Of a stretch of DNA of 6,235 nucleotides, positions 5,011 to 6,235 are shown one piece after another (position 1 is the stretch's first letter; each line of letters opens with the position of its first letter). The stretch is taken from the NCBI GenBank assembly GCA_003219345.1, contig QHOP01000242.1, positions 1 to 6,235 on the forward strand, in the 5' to 3' direction. A model generated the notes under the pieces. It did not search any database, was not told the DNA's origin, and worked only from the letters and a program-made list of their open reading frames with translations. The position numbers and the translations under genes are program-made. This DNA comes from Verrucomicrobiota bacterium. Its GTDB lineage: Bacteria; Verrucomicrobiota; Verrucomicrobiia; Limisphaerales; AV2.

Positions 5011-6235
5011 TCACCGCAAAGAAATCTGTCCGAGCTGAATCTCTGATTGTTCCTGGCCAACCGTAATGTGGCGAGTCATCGAACAGTTTTTGAACACGGT
5101 TGTGAAACGATACTTGCCCGGCGGAAGCGGTTCCAACGAAACGAACGAGCCGTCGTCGCGAACCAAAACCGAATACACGTGAGGTGTGTTGACGTAGTCG
5201 CGACCCGCGGCGGACGTCCAGAATTCCAGGGCGCGCATCGGGCGTTCTTCGGCCGGACCCTCATCCCGCGGTGGTAGGGGAAGGGGGTCGGCGTACAGTT
5301 CGGCGTCAACCAAATCTTCCTTCCAACGCACTGTCTTGCCCTCGGGTGGCACAAAGCGTCCGCTTAACATCACGCCGATCCGATTGCCGATCGTCACACT
5401 GGTGGTTTCTCCGGACCTCACCACGATCGAGGTTTGGTGGTGAAAAGGAACGCCGATGCCCGAATTGATAAACACGCTGAACTCACCCGCCGGGACCTTC
5501 TCGAAAATGAAACGCCCATCCGTGTCTGGTTTCACGAGATAGGAACCCAGAGTGCTGACACTCCCTTGATAATTGTCCGCAGTGGGATCGTAGAGTCCCA
5601 CTTCCTCCACACCGTGCGTCATCGCGCTTTTGTCCACGATGCCTTCGACGCGACCCCACGGTTGAACCTGCAACGTCATCGGATTTTGCGAGCCGGGCAC
5701 CCGCGCCAGCACGAAGCCCTCGGCGCAAACCGCCGCCACGCTGTGAGCCGTCCGGTTCATTTTGAACTGAAACTTTCCGGTCCCGTCCGTCCTGACCAGC
5801 CAGCGCGCGTTGCCCTCGAACGCCGCCTTCTTCGTCAGGGTGAAGCGATTCTCGAACGTCAACAGCGCCACGTGGGCGCCTTCGGCAGGCTGCCCGTCCG
5901 GGAGGAGCACGACTCCACGCACGCCCTCTTCGGCGGTCGCCTTCTTCAACGCGATGTCGAGCGTCAGCGGCGATTCGGTGGGGAGCGGCTCCGAGGTCCA
6001 ATCCTCATAGCCGTCGGCAACAATTCTCAACTGCCATGGCAGTTCATTCTCGGCGAAGGTCAGTTTGAAAAGCCCGTTGCTCCCGCGAACTGTTTCGCTG
6101 GCGAACCATCTGAGTTCTCTGTCGAAGTACCGGTCCGCGTCGCCGTAAGCGGGCGTCGCCCGAAAATCCCGAATCCCGAATCCCGTCGCCGCATCAATGA
6201 CTCTCCCATAAACGTCCAGCACGTGGCGGAGCTTG
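5011..6235 (-). CDS. Carboxypeptidase regulatory-like (beta-sandwich repeat) protein, 5' partial
   Basis: Read on the minus strand, the frame is open to the window edge (codons AAG CTC CGC CAC precede the GTG at 6222-6220), so the start is outside and 407 residues are visible. The GTG is probably an internal valine of LRHVLDVYGRVIDAATG, which looks like the first strand of a domain. About four Ig-like/CarboxypepD_reg-type units follow, counted from that valine: ~1-98 (YGRVIDAATGFGI ... LRIVADGYEDW), ~102-190 (GVRGVVLLPDGQPAEGAHVAL ... TDGTGKFQFKM), ~195-275 (GRVEGIVDKSAM ... DTDGRFIFEKVPAGEFSV) and ~283-403 (MLSGRFVPPEGKTV ... RDDGSFVSLEPLPPGKYRF). The recurring x-G-x-V, G-x-P/A and D-G-x-F...P-G-x-Y/F pattern supports the family. 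Known: such domains are non-catalytic stalks or binding modules of secreted and outer-membrane proteins. No enzyme domain, membrane anchor or sorting signal is visible in this C-terminal part. It converges with the AMP-binding gene and is unlikely to share its regulation. Confidence 0.78.
   Translation of the reverse strand, partial: KLRHVLDVYGRVIDAATGFGIRDFRATPAYGDADRYFDRELRWFASETVRGSNGLFKLTFAENELPWQLRIVADGYEDWTSEPLPTESPLTLDIALKKATAEEGVRGVVLLPDGQPAEGAHVALLTFENRFTLTKKAAFEGNARWLVRTDGTGKFQFKMNRTAHSVAAVCAEGFVLARVPGSQNPMTLQVQPWGRVEGIVDKSAMTHGVEEVGLYDPTADNYQGSVSTLGSYLVKPDTDGRFIFEKVPAGEFSVFINSGIGVPFHHQTSIVVRSGETTSVTIGNRIGVMLSGRFVPPEGKTVRWKEDLVDAELYADPLPLPPRDEGPAEERPMRALEFWTSAAGRDYVNTPHVYSVLVRDDGSFVSLEPLPPGKYRFTTVFKNCSMTRHITVGQEQSEIQLGQISLR

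Noticed and set aside
5483..6001. Second minus-strand frame of 172 codons inside the carboxypeptidase-regulatory-like gene
   Set aside because: It is a +1-type shadow with Arg/Gly-rich low-quality sequence, while the overlapping frame shows repeated beta-sandwich domains.

Overview
The window looks like chromosomal DNA from a GC-rich environmental bacterium. The most likely group is Verrucomicrobiota (Pedosphaera/Limisphaera-like) or a relative in the PVC superphylum. That placement is an inference from gene content: PQQ-like beta-propeller proteins in tandem, a 'four helix bundle' (23S-rRNA-intervening-sequence type) protein fragment beside TTAATC-type repeats, short AT-rich periodic tracts between genes, and a carboxypeptidase-regulatory-like protein. 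No rRNA, tRNA, transposase, integrase, reverse transcriptase or CRISPR array is visible.

Layout. (1) 2-1969 (+): the C-terminal 655 residues of a secreted-type protein with a PQQ-like beta-propeller, an Ig-like linker and a jelly-roll domain; its start lies outside the window. (2) 1971-2233: a mosaic of two perfect 16-bp direct repeats, the first 55 codons of a four-helix-bundle gene, and a 22-bp imperfect inverted repeat built from the same TTAATC motif. (3) 2009-3723 (+): a second PQQ-like beta-propeller gene. Its native start is replaced by the mosaic and its reading frame is broken near 2720-2730, where a conserved-family loop also appears to be missing. The frame-1 stop overlaps an in-frame ATG as ATGA. 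(4) 3724-3889: an intergenic region with a small perfect hairpin, a REP-like palindromic segment and six AT-rich heptads running up to the next ATG. (5) 3890-4963 (+): a compact AMP-binding (PaaK-like/ANL superfamily) protein without the usual C-terminal lid domain. (6) 5011-6235 (-): the C-terminal 407 residues of a convergent protein made of repeated carboxypeptidase-regulatory-like beta-sandwich domains.

How the parts fit together. The two propeller genes are close and co-oriented, so they were probably one transcription unit for exported proteins. The AMP-binding gene has its own leader, and no functional link to the propellers can be shown. The most interesting part is 1971-2260. A repeat-flanked fragment of a four-helix-bundle gene sits where the second propeller gene should have its signal peptide, and the TTAATC repeat, read in frame, encodes a hydrophobic stretch (LLIFLLILI) that could act as the signal-peptide core. 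Whether this is a functional new gene start or decay cannot be decided from the sequence, because the same gene is also frameshifted about 500 bp downstream.
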